Shown here one piece after another: positions 10,201 through 17,211 of a stretch of 64,000 nt of DNA. This stretch comes from Ignavibacterium sp037440165 (GTDB lineage Bacteria; Bacteroidota; Ignavibacteria; Ignavibacteriales; Ignavibacteriaceae). Position numbers and translations under genes: made by a program. Where the stretch lies: NCBI RefSeq assembly GCF_037440165.1, contig NZ_JBBIUQ010000008.1, positions 42,820 to 106,819 on the forward strand, given 5' to 3'. Below the pieces are notes generated by a model. The model saw nothing but the letters and a program-made list of their open reading frames with translations. It searched no databases and was not told the origin of the DNA. The number at the start of each line of letters is the position of its first letter. Positions within the stretch are counted from its first letter, which is position 1.

Positions 10201-10986
10201 ATCTTCTTCGCTGAATATTGCACCACGAGTTAAGAAAATTTCACCAGTGGACATATCAAATAAATCACTGGCTACCATTCTTCCTACAAAATTTTCGGGT
10301 TTGAATTTCTTTACGGGGATTTCTTCAACCAAATCAAAAAGTTTTAATATCTGCTCATCGGATTCATAACCAATAGCTCTGAGCAGCGTTGTTGCCGGGA
10401 ACTTCTTTCTTCGATCGATATAAACATACATTACATAATTTATATCAGTAGCAAATTCAACCCATGAACCTCTCAAAGGAATAATTCGGGCAGTGTGAAT
10501 AGGAGTACCATTTGGATGTAATGTTTGGGAGAATGCAACTCCTGGTGAGCGATGCAGCTGAGATACAATTACTCTTTCAGCACCATTGATTATAAAAGTT
10601 CCTTTCTCTGTCATAAACGGAAGATTTCCAAGATACACTTCCTGTTCAACCGTGTTGATAAATTCCTGAGTATCCTGGTCTTTTGTTGAAAGTCTTAATT
10701 TAGCTTTTAATGGTGCAGAATAAGTTAAACCTCTTTCGAGACATTCCTGAACTGTAAAGCGAGGTTTTTCAACATAGTATTCAAGAAAATCTAAACGATA
10801 ATTTTCTTTATTATCAAGAACTGGAAAATTACTTAAAAATACTTGTTGCAAACCTTTGTTCTCTCTTTTTGAGGGCGGAAGATTTTGCTGAAGAAAATCT
10901 TCAAATGTTTCGGTCTGAATACCTAAAAGATCAGGGACATTGAGAACGGATTTAATGCGGCTAAAAGAAATTCGGTTATTATCCAA
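7228..10986 (-). CDS. rpoB: DNA-directed RNA polymerase subunit beta
   Basis: The beta subunit of RNA polymerase, 1252 residues, is shorter than E. coli RpoB (1342) but normal for this group. The rifampicin pocket reads [20 protein letters not shown] then [11 protein letters not shown], with wild-type Gln, Asp, His and Ser at the classical resistance positions. The C-terminal part shows [12 protein letters not shown] and [20 protein letters not shown]. The start codon is TTG (complement of 10984-10986) with a perfect AGGAGG 7 bases upstream and no in-frame ATG nearby. It lies downstream of rplL, separated by a 130-base gap with a hairpin that may attenuate transcription. Confidence 0.99.
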   Translation of the reverse strand: [1252 protein letters not shown]

Positions 10987-11060
10987 TTGGAATCCTCCTA
11001 AAAGATTTCAAATTCATTAAAACTAATTACTAAAAACACAATTCATAAATACAACAAAGC

Positions 11061-11087
11061 GATAAGACGGAAATTACCCGCCTTATC
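11061..11087 (-). terminator. Hairpin between rplL and rpoB, probable attenuator
   Basis: An inverted repeat pairs 11061-11070 (GATAAGACGG) with 11078-11087 (CCGCCTTATC), giving a 10-bp stem with one G-U pair and a 7-base loop. It is followed on the minus strand by GCTTTGTTG, only moderately T-rich. Its position matches the partial terminator that lowers rpoBC transcription relative to the ribosomal protein genes in E. coli; that role here is inference. Confidence 0.5.
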
Positions 11088-11119
11088 ACTTTATTTAATG
11101 CAAATAATCGATAAAAGAT

Positions 11120-11500
11120 TTACTTAACAGTTACGGTAGCGCCAGCTTCTTCTAATTCTTTCTTAATTTTTTCAGCTTCGTCTTTAGATACACCTTCTTT
11201 TACAGTTTTTGGTGCACCATCAACGAGGTCTTTAGCTTCTTTCAATCCCAAACCAGTATGCTGTCTGACAACTTTAATTACATTAATTTTCTTGTCGCCA
11301 GCTGATTGTAAGATTATATCAAATTCGGTTTTTTCTTCTGCGGGAGCTGCATCACCACCAGAAACCGGACCTCCTGCCATAACTACTGGTGCAGCGGCAG
11401 TAACACCAAATTCTTCTTCAAGTGCTTTTTTTAATTCAGCAGCTTCAACTAATGAAAGCGCTTTAATTTTCTCAACTATTTCAGCAATTTTTTCTGACAT
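11120..11500 (-). CDS. rplL: 50S ribosomal protein L7/L12
   Basis: This acidic stalk protein (bL12) recruits and activates translational GTPases. The 126-residue product has the N-terminal dimerisation helix (IVEKIKALSLVEAAELKKAL), an Ala/Gly-rich hinge around residues 35-55, and the C-terminal domain with VRQHTGLGLKEAKDLVDGAP. It follows rplJ by 37 bases, so the L10-L12 stalk pair is made together. A hairpin lies downstream, before rpoB. Confidence 0.98.
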   Translation of the reverse strand: MSEKIAEIVEKIKALSLVEAAELKKALEEEFGVTAAAPVVMAGGPVSGGDAAPAEEKTEFDIILQSAGDKKINVIKVVRQHTGLGLKEAKDLVDGAPKTVKEGVSKDEAEKIKKELEEAGATVTVK

Positions 11501-11537
11501 TTTACTTCTCCTGATAATTAATTTTCATAATAAAAAT

Positions 11538-12056
11538 TTATGCTGCTTTTTTAGAAATCTGATCAATTACACTAACCAGATCCCTGAATACAGCGTTAAT
11601 TGAACCAACTATGCCTGAGGCAGGTGCATTTATACTTGAAAGTATTCCGGCAATTAAATCTGCTTTTGTTGGAAGAGTTGCTAATTGATCAAGCTGATTT
11701 CCGGAATAAAATTCAGTTTCAATGTAGCATGCCTTTAGCGAGAACTTCTTGTTTGCATCAAAATATTTTTTGATAATCTTTGCAGGTGCAACAGGATTGT
11801 CAATTGCAAAAGCAAATCCTGACATTCCTTCAAGATTATCTGCTAATTTTGAATACTTACCAGTTTCAGCAAGAGCTCTTTTGAATAAAGTATTTTTGAA
11901 TACTTTGTAGGTAATACCCTCTTTTCTGAATTGGTTTCTAAGCTCGCTAATGTCTGCAACATTAACACCTGAATAATCTGCCACATAAACTGCGGTAGAT
12001 TTTTCAATTAGTTCCTTCGCCTCGGCAATAATCTCAGATTTTTCGTTCTTATTCAT
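11538..12056 (-). CDS. rplJ: 50S ribosomal protein L10
   Basis: L10 (uL10) anchors the L7/L12 stalk to 23S rRNA. The 172-residue protein has the conserved N-terminal rRNA-binding part (YVADYSGVNVADISELRNQFR and YKVFKNTLFKRAL) and a C-terminal helix that binds L12 dimers. An AGGAG lies just before the ATG at 12056. A foldable leader with an 8-bp closing stem precedes it (12071-12122), which fits the L10 autoregulatory leader found in many bacteria. It lies in the rplK-rplA-rplJ-rplL order. Confidence 0.97.
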   Translation of the reverse strand: MNKNEKSEIIAEAKELIEKSTAVYVADYSGVNVADISELRNQFRKEGITYKVFKNTLFKRALAETGKYSKLADNLEGMSGFAFAIDNPVAPAKIIKKYFDANKKFSLKACYIETEFYSGNQLDQLATLPTKADLIAGILSSINAPASGIVGSINAVFRDLVSVIDQISKKAA

Positions 12057-12070
12057 ATTTCTCCTGTTTC

Positions 12071-12122
12071 AGAGTTTAATAAATCGAGTCGGTTAGAAGC
12101 ATTTTTTGAGTGCGTAAACTCT
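12071..12122 (-). promoter_or_regulatory. Probable ribosomal protein L10 leader
   Basis: In the 74-base gap between rplA and rplJ, AGAGTTTA (12122-12115, minus strand) pairs perfectly with TAAACTCT (12078-12071), closing a loop of about 36 bases that ends just before the rplJ ribosome binding site. An L10-binding leader is known at this position in many bacteria (Rfam L10_leader). The stem is visible; the assignment is by position and fold. Confidence 0.5.
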
Positions 12123-12130
12123 ATATTCAA

Positions 12131-12823
12131 TTAAATTGAAATTTCTTCTTTGGATATCTTAAGCCCAGGTCCCATAGTTGTAGAGAGATATAAACTCTTC
12201 ACATACTGACCTTTTGCTGTTGGTGGCTTAAGTTTAATAATTGTATTGAGAAAAGCTCTTGTGTTCTCAGCTAACTTATCTACATCAAAATTTATTTTAC
12301 CAACAGATGTATGCACGATACCGGTTTTTTCAACACGGAATTCAATTTTACCTGCTTTAACTTCTTTTACTGCTTTTGCTACATCCATTGTAACTGTTCC
12401 ACTTTTAGGATTAGGCATCAATCCTTTAGGACCTAAAACTTTACCAAGTTTACCAAGCTCTGCCATTGTATCTGGAGTTGCAATAATAACATCAACATCA
12501 GCCCAACCATTTTTAATTTTTTCGAGATACTCTTCAAATCCAGCGAAGTCAGCGCCCGCATCAAGAGCTTCCTGAATTTTTGGTCCTTTTGCAATGACCA
12601 ATACTTTAACTTCTTTACCGGTTCCGTGAGGCAAAGAAACTGTACCTCTTACCATCTGATCAGCATGTCTTGGATCAACACCAAGTTTGATGGCAACATC
12701 CAAAGACTCAATGAATTTAACTGAAGAAACCTCTTTAAGAGCTTTTATAGCTTCTTCAAGCGAATATTCTTTCTTTGTATCTATTTTCTCTATGATCTTT
12801 TTATTTCTCTTTGTTAACTGCAT
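12131..12823 (-). CDS. rplA: 50S ribosomal protein L1
   Basis: L1 (uL1) forms the mobile stalk that moves deacylated tRNA out of the E site. The 230-residue product has the signature GKLGKVLGPKGLMPNPKSGTV, the conserved DPRHADQMVRGTVSLPHGTG and a family-typical length. It follows rplK by 27 bases. In other bacteria L1 also represses the L11-L1 mRNA; no obvious copy of its rRNA target was recognised here. Confidence 0.98.
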   Translation of the reverse strand: MQLTKRNKKIIEKIDTKKEYSLEEAIKALKEVSSVKFIESLDVAIKLGVDPRHADQMVRGTVSLPHGTGKEVKVLVIAKGPKIQEALDAGADFAGFEEYLEKIKNGWADVDVIIATPDTMAELGKLGKVLGPKGLMPNPKSGTVTMDVAKAVKEVKAGKIEFRVEKTGIVHTSVGKINFDVDKLAENTRAFLNTIIKLKPPTAKGQYVKSLYLSTTMGPGLKISKEEISI

Positions 12824-12850
12824 TTTTATTTCACTTTCTTTTCATTAAAA

Positions 12851-13276
12851 TTAGTCTTCAACAGTTAGTCCCATGCTTCGGGCAGTTCCAGCAACCATAC
12901 TCATCGCATGTTCAATATCGTGTGCATTCAAATCAGGTATTTTAAGTTGTGCAATCTCTTTAACCTGTGCTTTAGATACTTTACCAACTTTTGTTTTGTT
13001 AGGTTCTGCTGAGCCCTTTTCAATTTTTGCAGCTTTCTTTAATAAAACTGCAGCAGGAGGAGTTTTGGTAATGAAGGTAAATGATTTATCACTATAAACA
13101 GTTATAACGACAGGTATAATTAATCCTTCTTTATCCTGAGTTCTTGCATTAAATTGTTTACAGAACTCCATAATGTTTACACCTTTTTGACCGAGCGCAG
13201 GTCCAACAGGCGGAGAAGGATTTGCCTTACCAGCAGGAATTTGCAGCTTTATATAACCAGCAATCTTTTTAGCCAT
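12851..13276 (-). CDS. rplK: 50S ribosomal protein L11
   Basis: L11 (uL11) binds the GTPase-associated region of 23S rRNA. The 141-residue protein starts MAKKIAGYIKLQIPAGKANP, followed by PPVGPALGQKGVNIMEF, and ends with the rRNA-binding domain containing AMSMVAGTARSMGL. Its length equals that of E. coli L11. It follows nusG by 22 bases in the standard secE-nusG-rplK-rplA order. Confidence 0.98.
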   Translation of the reverse strand: MAKKIAGYIKLQIPAGKANPSPPVGPALGQKGVNIMEFCKQFNARTQDKEGLIIPVVITVYSDKSFTFITKTPPAAVLLKKAAKIEKGSAEPNKTKVGKVSKAQVKEIAQLKIPDLNAHDIEHAMSMVAGTARSMGLTVED

Positions 13277-13298
13277 AGTTTTATCCTAAAATAATTTT

Positions 13299-13835
13299 TT
13301 ATTTTTCTAATTCTGCTTGAACAAAATCAATTTCTACAGGAGTTTTTCTACCGAATATTGATACCATTACTTTTATTTTCATTTTTTCTTCATTTACTTC
13401 TTCAACTGTACCAGTAAAATTATTGAATGGACCATCAATGATTTTAACAAGATCCCCACTTCTGAATATGGTTTCTACTCTTTCAGTGCTTCCATCCTGA
13501 GTAATTCTGCCAACAATTCTTTTAACTTCATCTGGTTGAAGCGGATTTGGCTTTTTGCCAGAGCCAAGAAAACCCATTACTGACGGAGTGTTAAGAATAA
13601 ATTCTTTTACTCTGTCATCAAGATCTGCATTTATTAATAAATAACCTGGGAAAAAGTTTTTTGTTTTACTTTTCTTCTTGCCATCTTTAACTTCAATAAC
13701 TTTTTCTGTAGGTACAAGAATATCGTGAATTTTTGCTTTAAACTCTTCGTTATCGCGAAGCCCGGCTTCCAATAAAGCTTTGACTTTATTCTCGTGACCT
13801 GAAAAAACTCTTAATACATACCACTTAGATTCCAT
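13299..13835 (-). CDS. nusG: Transcription termination/antitermination protein NusG
   Basis: NusG is the universal elongation factor that couples RNA polymerase to Rho or to the ribosome. The 178 residues split into an N-terminal NGN domain (WYVLRVFSGHENKVKALLE, then FPGYLLI) and a C-terminal KOW domain (FRSGDLVKIIDGPFNNFTG). An insert rich in Lys (KKSKTKNFF) sits in the middle of the NGN domain. It lies 3 bases downstream of secE and is probably translated together with it. Confidence 0.98.
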   Translation of the reverse strand: MESKWYVLRVFSGHENKVKALLEAGLRDNEEFKAKIHDILVPTEKVIEVKDGKKKSKTKNFFPGYLLINADLDDRVKEFILNTPSVMGFLGSGKKPNPLQPDEVKRIVGRITQDGSTERVETIFRSGDLVKIIDGPFNNFTGTVEEVNEEKMKIKVMVSIFGRKTPVEIDFVQAELEK

Positions 13836-13838
13836 CGC

Positions 13839-14021
13839 CTAAAATATTCCCTTCAAAACTTGATTGATTAGCATATCTATTACATAAGTAAAGGCAGCAA
13901 GTACCAGACAAACTACGATTACAATTTTTGTTGATTCAAAAAGTTCCTCTTTAGTTGGCCAGGTAACTTTTTTCATTTCTTTAACAACATCCTGGAAGAA
14001 AGTAATTATTTTCTCTTTCAT
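13839..14021 (-). CDS. secE: Preprotein translocase subunit SecE
   Basis: SecE is the small clamp subunit of the SecYEG channel. The 60-residue single-span form has the amphipathic helix DVVKEMKKVTWPTKEELFES, with the WPT signature, and one membrane helix (IVIVVCLVLAAFTYVIDMLI). The short, single-TM form is normal outside Proteobacteria. It is placed directly after tRNA-Trp and before nusG, the classical arrangement. Confidence 0.96.
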   Translation of the reverse strand: MKEKIITFFQDVVKEMKKVTWPTKEELFESTKIVIVVCLVLAAFTYVIDMLINQVLKGIF

Positions 14022-14049
14022 AAAATTCTCAATAGGTTAACTTTTTTCG

Positions 14050-14123
14050 CACGTCAGGAGGGACTCGAACCCCCAACCTGCGGTTTTGGAGACCGCTGCT
14101 CTAGCCAATTGAGCTACTGACGT
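14050..14123 (-). tRNA. tRNA-Trp (anticodon CCA)
   Basis: The cloverleaf reads ACGTCAG (5' acceptor, 14123-14117) paired with CTGACGT at the other end (14057-14051). It has a D-arm AGCTCAATTGGCTAGAGC, anticodon loop CTCCAAA with CCA (complement of 14087-14089), and T-loop GTTCGAGTC. It lies between rpmG and secE. Confidence 0.97.
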
Positions 14124-14133
14124 ATCGTTAAAA

Positions 14134-14298
14134 TTATTTAGTTTCCTTAAAGATAACATGTTTTTTAGCTACAGGATCGTATTTTTTATATTCAACTCTG
14201 GATGGATGAGTTCTTTTATTTTTAGTGGTTGTGTATCTGTAGCCAGTGCCAGCAGTGCTTTCTAATACTATTATTTGCCGAGTGTTACCTTTAGCCAT
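14134..14298 (-). CDS. rpmG: 50S ribosomal protein L33
   Basis: L33 (bL33) is a small large-subunit protein near the E site. The 54-residue product starts MAKGNTRQIIVLESTAGTG and contains YTTTKNKRTHPSRVEYKKY. It has no cysteines, so it is the zinc-free paralogue type. The start at 14298 is chosen over a longer open frame that would run into tRNA-Thr; AGAATTTTT lies just upstream but no strong SD. It sits between tRNA-Thr and tRNA-Trp, where the common order has tuf, then rpmG or tRNA-Trp. Confidence 0.95.
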   Translation of the reverse strand: MAKGNTRQIIVLESTAGTGYRYTTTKNKRTHPSRVEYKKYDPVAKKHVIFKETK

Positions 14299-14319
14299 AA
14301 AAATTCTCCGATTTTGTCG

Positions 14320-14392
14320 AGCTGACGACCGGGATTGAACCGGTGACCTCATCCTTACCAAGGATGTGCTCTACCAACTGAGCTACGTCAGC
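14320..14392 (-). tRNA. tRNA-Thr (anticodon GGT)
   Basis: The acceptor GCTGACG (14392-14386) pairs with CGTCAGC (14327-14321). The anticodon stem-loop ATCCTTGGTAAGGAT carries GGT (complement of 14357-14359), and the T-loop is GTTCAATCC. It is part of the Tyr-Gly-Thr tRNA cluster. Confidence 0.97.
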
Positions 14393-14438
14393 AGATTTAA
14401 AACAATAAAATATCCCACACTGGGGACTGATTTTTTGG

Positions 14439-14512
14439 AGCGGGAGACGGGACTCGAACCCGCGACCAACAGCTTGGAAGGCTGTGACTCTAGCCAACTG
14501 AGTTACTCCCGC
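14439..14512 (-). tRNA. tRNA-Gly (anticodon TCC)
   Basis: The acceptor GCGGGAG (14512-14506) pairs with CTCCCGC (14446-14440). The anticodon stem ACAGC/GCTGT flanks the loop CTTCCAA with TCC (complement of 14476-14478), and the T-loop is GTTCGAGTC. Confidence 0.97.
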
Positions 14513-14525
14513 AAAAAATTTTTAG

Positions 14526-14609
14526 TGGGCGGCGAGGGATTCGAACCCCCAAAGGCTCACGCCAACGGATTTACAGTCCGCCCCGGCTCTCCAACTCCGG
14601 CGTCCGCCC
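14526..14609 (-). tRNA. tRNA-Tyr (anticodon GTA)
   Basis: This is a class II tRNA with a long variable arm (TTGGCGTGAGCC region). The acceptor GGGCGGA pairs with CCGCCC at the 3' end except for one A-G mismatch at the seventh pair. The anticodon loop CTGTAAA gives GTA (complement of 14572-14574). It is the first gene after the promoter at 14637-14665. Confidence 0.95.
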
Positions 14610-14636
14610 GCACTTCTCTATTAAAAGAGAGCCACA

Positions 14637-14665
14637 AATATATTTTCTTGTTTGTAAAAATGCAA
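14637..14665 (-). promoter_or_regulatory. Promoter of the tRNA-rpmG-secE-nusG operon
   Basis: On the minus strand, TTGCAT (14665-14660), a 17-base spacer and TATATT (14642-14637) precede tRNA-Tyr by about 28 bases. The -10 box is identical to that of the str promoter. Confidence 0.75.
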
Positions 14666-14710
14666 ATTTTTATAAATTGCATATTTTTATTTTACTTTTA
14701 GCACCTTGCT

Positions 14711-14740
14711 ATCAGTAAAATTTACCGATCAGTAAAATTT
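14711..14740. repeat. Short direct repeat upstream of a lipoprotein gene
   Basis: ATCAGTAAAATTT occurs at 14711-14723 and again at 14728-14740, separated by 4 bases, in the gap between the divergent tRNA cluster and the lipoprotein gene. A tandem regulator site is possible; nothing else supports that. Confidence 0.6.
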
Positions 14741-14893
14741 CACTATACCGATTGAATTGTATTATATCAAAAATATTTGATTTTCCTAAAAATTCAACAA
14801 AATAAAATAGCGACAATTTTGGTACAACGATTGTCAAGTTTAGGCCAAGCGTTAATTGTTCTTAAAAAATTCAATAACAAAAGGGGAAAAGCC

Positions 14894-15580
14894 ATGAAAA
14901 ACACAATTCTTGTTTTCGCAGTTCTAGTTTCTATTTCTTTCTTTGCTTGCTCAGATTACAGCAGTGAATCTTCATTAATCACTGAGCCATCACTACAAAA
15001 ACCAATTGTAGGTACACCTCGTCAGACGTTTCCATATCCATTTCTGTTTCAATTTGAAAAAATAAAGGATGTAACTTTTTCAAGAGTCGAAGCAGAAGGA
15101 GGAGTTGAGGTTTATTTGAAAGAAGATATCTCTAAATACAGCCACTTCTATGTGACATTGGATTATGTGATTGATGCTCCAAAACCATTGATTTATTTAG
15201 AAAATAAAGGTTCAGAAACATTATTGCTTGAAAATGTAAATGCAAATTACATCAGCAATATTAATGTTTACGGAGCCAATGTATTAGATATCTCCAGAGA
15301 GCAAATACTTCCCTATTCTGATGGCGCTTCATTAAAGCAGCTTCCAATGAACGGATGGAAAGAAGAAAAAGCTGATATTCATGTATATGGAAACTATCTA
15401 CCATATTATGTTAAATTTGTCTTCGGAGAAATCAATACAAAACAAGGAGATTATCTTGTTTTCTTAGCAAAACCAAAATCAGAAGAATTCATTATCCCAG
15501 AATATAATAAATATGGAGTTTATGATCTTAGACTTTACGGCTATATAACTCCTCTTGAAAAAAACGTGGCTTCTGAATAG
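14894..15580 (+). CDS. Putative lipoprotein of unknown function
   Basis: I do not recognise the family. The start at 14894 (MKNTILVFAVLVSISFFACS) is preferred over the upstream start of the same frame at 14777, because it gives a clean lipoprotein signal peptide with a lipobox ending in Cys19 and has AAGGGGAAA upstream. The mature part is about 210 residues, polar with no membrane helix, and looks beta-rich (e.g. HFYVTLDYVIDAPKPLIYL and YYVKFVFGEI). It stands alone on the plus strand between the tRNA cluster and comM, and shares a terminator hairpin with comM. Probably a cell-envelope lipoprotein. Confidence 0.7.
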   Translation: MKNTILVFAVLVSISFFACSDYSSESSLITEPSLQKPIVGTPRQTFPYPFLFQFEKIKDVTFSRVEAEGGVEVYLKEDISKYSHFYVTLDYVIDAPKPLIYLENKGSETLLLENVNANYISNINVYGANVLDISREQILPYSDGASLKQLPMNGWKEEKADIHVYGNYLPYYVKFVFGEINTKQGDYLVFLAKPKSEEFIIPEYNKYGVYDLRLYGYITPLEKNVASE

Positions 15581-15604
15581 CTGTAAGGTTTACAGATTCC
15601 CGAT

Positions 15605-15636
15605 AAAAAGCCGGCAGTTTTTAGCCGGCTTTTTTA
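15605..15636. terminator. Bidirectional terminator between the lipoprotein gene and comM
   Basis: AAAAAGCCGGC (15605-15615) pairs with GCCGGCTTTTT (15624 onward) around an 8-base loop. T-runs lie on both strands, so it can stop transcripts from both convergent genes. Confidence 0.9.
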
Positions 15637-15637
15637 T

Positions 15638-17176
15638 TTAATGTTTCCAGAGTTCCCTATCTAAGCTTCTGTATTGAATTGCTTCGCTGATGTGTTGTGG
15701 TAAAATATTTTCAGAATTTTCTAAATCAGCAATTGTTCTGCTAACCTTTAAAATCCTGTCATAAGCCCGTGCTGATAAACCTAATTTAGTCATAGCTAAT
15801 TTTAATAATTCCTCTCCTGCATCATCAAGTTTACAAAATTGTCTTATCTCTTTTGAACCCATATCGCCATTTGAATATATATGCTTATAATCTTTAAATC
15901 TTTGCAGTTGAATTTCTCTTGCTCTGATAACTCTCTCTCTGATTGTTTCGGACTTTTCGCCAGAAGATTTTGAAGACAACTCTTTATATTTTACAGCAGG
16001 CACTTCAATATGAATATCAATTCGATCAAGTAGCGGTCCTGAAATTTTAGCCATATATTTTTGAATTTGTGGGGGCGAGCAAGTGCATTCTTTATTTGGA
16101 TCTGTATAAAATCCACACGGACAAGGATTCATTGCTGCAGCTAACATAAAATTGGCAGGAAATTCAAGTGAAAGTTTAGATCTTGAAACAGTAACTTTTG
16201 CATCTTCTAATGGCTGCCGCAAAACTTCCAATACATTTTTTTTGAATTCAGGTAACTCATCTAAAAAAAGAACACCGTGATGCGCAAACGAAACCTCACC
16301 TGGTTTAGGGAATGATCCTCCACCAACCAATGCTGCGTCAGAAACTGTATGATGAGGACTTCTAAATGGTCTTTCGGTTATGATAGCTTTCTCCCTGGCT
16401 AAAATTCCGGCAATTGAATGAATCTTTGTTGTTTCAAGTGCTTCATTGAAAGTCATTGGAGGTAATATTGTCGGTAATCGTTTTGCCAGCATTGTTTTGC
16501 CTGATCCAGGAGGACCAATCATCAAAATATTGTGTGCTCCTGCAGCGGCTACTTCAAGTGCACGTTTGACATTTTCCTGTCCTTTTACATCTGCAAAATC
16601 CAAATGATACTGATTGATGGCTGAGAAAAGATTTTCCTTATCTGTAACAGTAACTACTTTTTCAAGCTCACCATTGAGGAATGAAACAACTTCGGACAAA
16701 TTATCGAAACCATAAACTTCAACTCCATCAACGATAGCGGCTTCTTGGGCAGAATCATTCGGAAGAATTATTCTTTTGATTGATTTACTTTTTGCTTCAA
16801 CTGCGATTGGTAGTGCACCTTTGATATGTCTGAGTGAACCATCGAGTGAAAGTTCACCAAGAAAAATTGTATCCTGTAATGATTCGAGTGGTATGAGTTC
16901 TAATGCAGATAATATTCCTATAGCTATCGGAAGATCAAATGAGCTTCCTTCTTTTTTAATGTCAGCAGGTGCTAGATTTATTGTGATCTTTTTGATTGGA
17001 AATTGAATGCCGGAATTTTTAATTGCTGCAATAACTCTTTCACGACTTTCCTTTACAGCATTATCGGGAAGTCCAACAATTATAAATCCGGGAACTTGTT
17101 TTTCGACATGAGTTTCTACTTCAACAAGATATGCCTCAATTCCATATGTAGAACTGCTTAATACTTTTGATAACAA
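15638..17176 (-). CDS. comM: ComM/YifB family Mg-chelatase-like AAA+ ATPase
   Basis: ComM is a hexameric helicase that promotes branch migration during natural transformation in Vibrio and relatives; the family is widespread and often called YifB. The 512-residue protein has the N-terminal Lon-like/ChlI fold (GFIIVGLPDNAVKESRERV), Walker A GPPGSGKTML (about residue 219), Walker B VLFLDELPEF, and a C-terminal Mg-chelatase domain with a four-Cys zinc-like loop (CPCGFY...CTCSP). The start is TTG (complement of 17174-17176), giving (M)LSKVLSSSTYGIEAY as in homologues. It follows nuoI by 35 bases. No other competence gene is near. Confidence 0.9.
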   Translation of the reverse strand: MLSKVLSSSTYGIEAYLVEVETHVEKQVPGFIIVGLPDNAVKESRERVIAAIKNSGIQFPIKKITINLAPADIKKEGSSFDLPIAIGILSALELIPLESLQDTIFLGELSLDGSLRHIKGALPIAVEAKSKSIKRIILPNDSAQEAAIVDGVEVYGFDNLSEVVSFLNGELEKVVTVTDKENLFSAINQYHLDFADVKGQENVKRALEVAAAGAHNILMIGPPGSGKTMLAKRLPTILPPMTFNEALETTKIHSIAGILAREKAIITERPFRSPHHTVSDAALVGGGSFPKPGEVSFAHHGVLFLDELPEFKKNVLEVLRQPLEDAKVTVSRSKLSLEFPANFMLAAAMNPCPCGFYTDPNKECTCSPPQIQKYMAKISGPLLDRIDIHIEVPAVKYKELSSKSSGEKSETIRERVIRAREIQLQRFKDYKHIYSNGDMGSKEIRQFCKLDDAGEELLKLAMTKLGLSARAYDRILKVSRTIADLENSENILPQHISEAIQYRSLDRELWKH

Positions 17177-17211
17177 TTTCCACCCAAGGGAAATGAACTT
17201 CTGAAAGTTTA

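Noticed and set aside
14291..14497. Minus-strand frame reading 'DVAQLVEHILGKDEV...GSIPVVSS' through tRNA-Thr and tRNA-Gly
   Set aside because: Also a tRNA-derived phantom protein that contaminates databases.
14366..14701. Open frame on the plus strand across tRNA-Thr, -Gly and -Tyr with a 'GLEPATNSLEG...GFEPPKAHANGF' sequence
   Set aside because: This is the well-known spurious translation of tRNA genes on the opposite strand; three good cloverleaves explain it.
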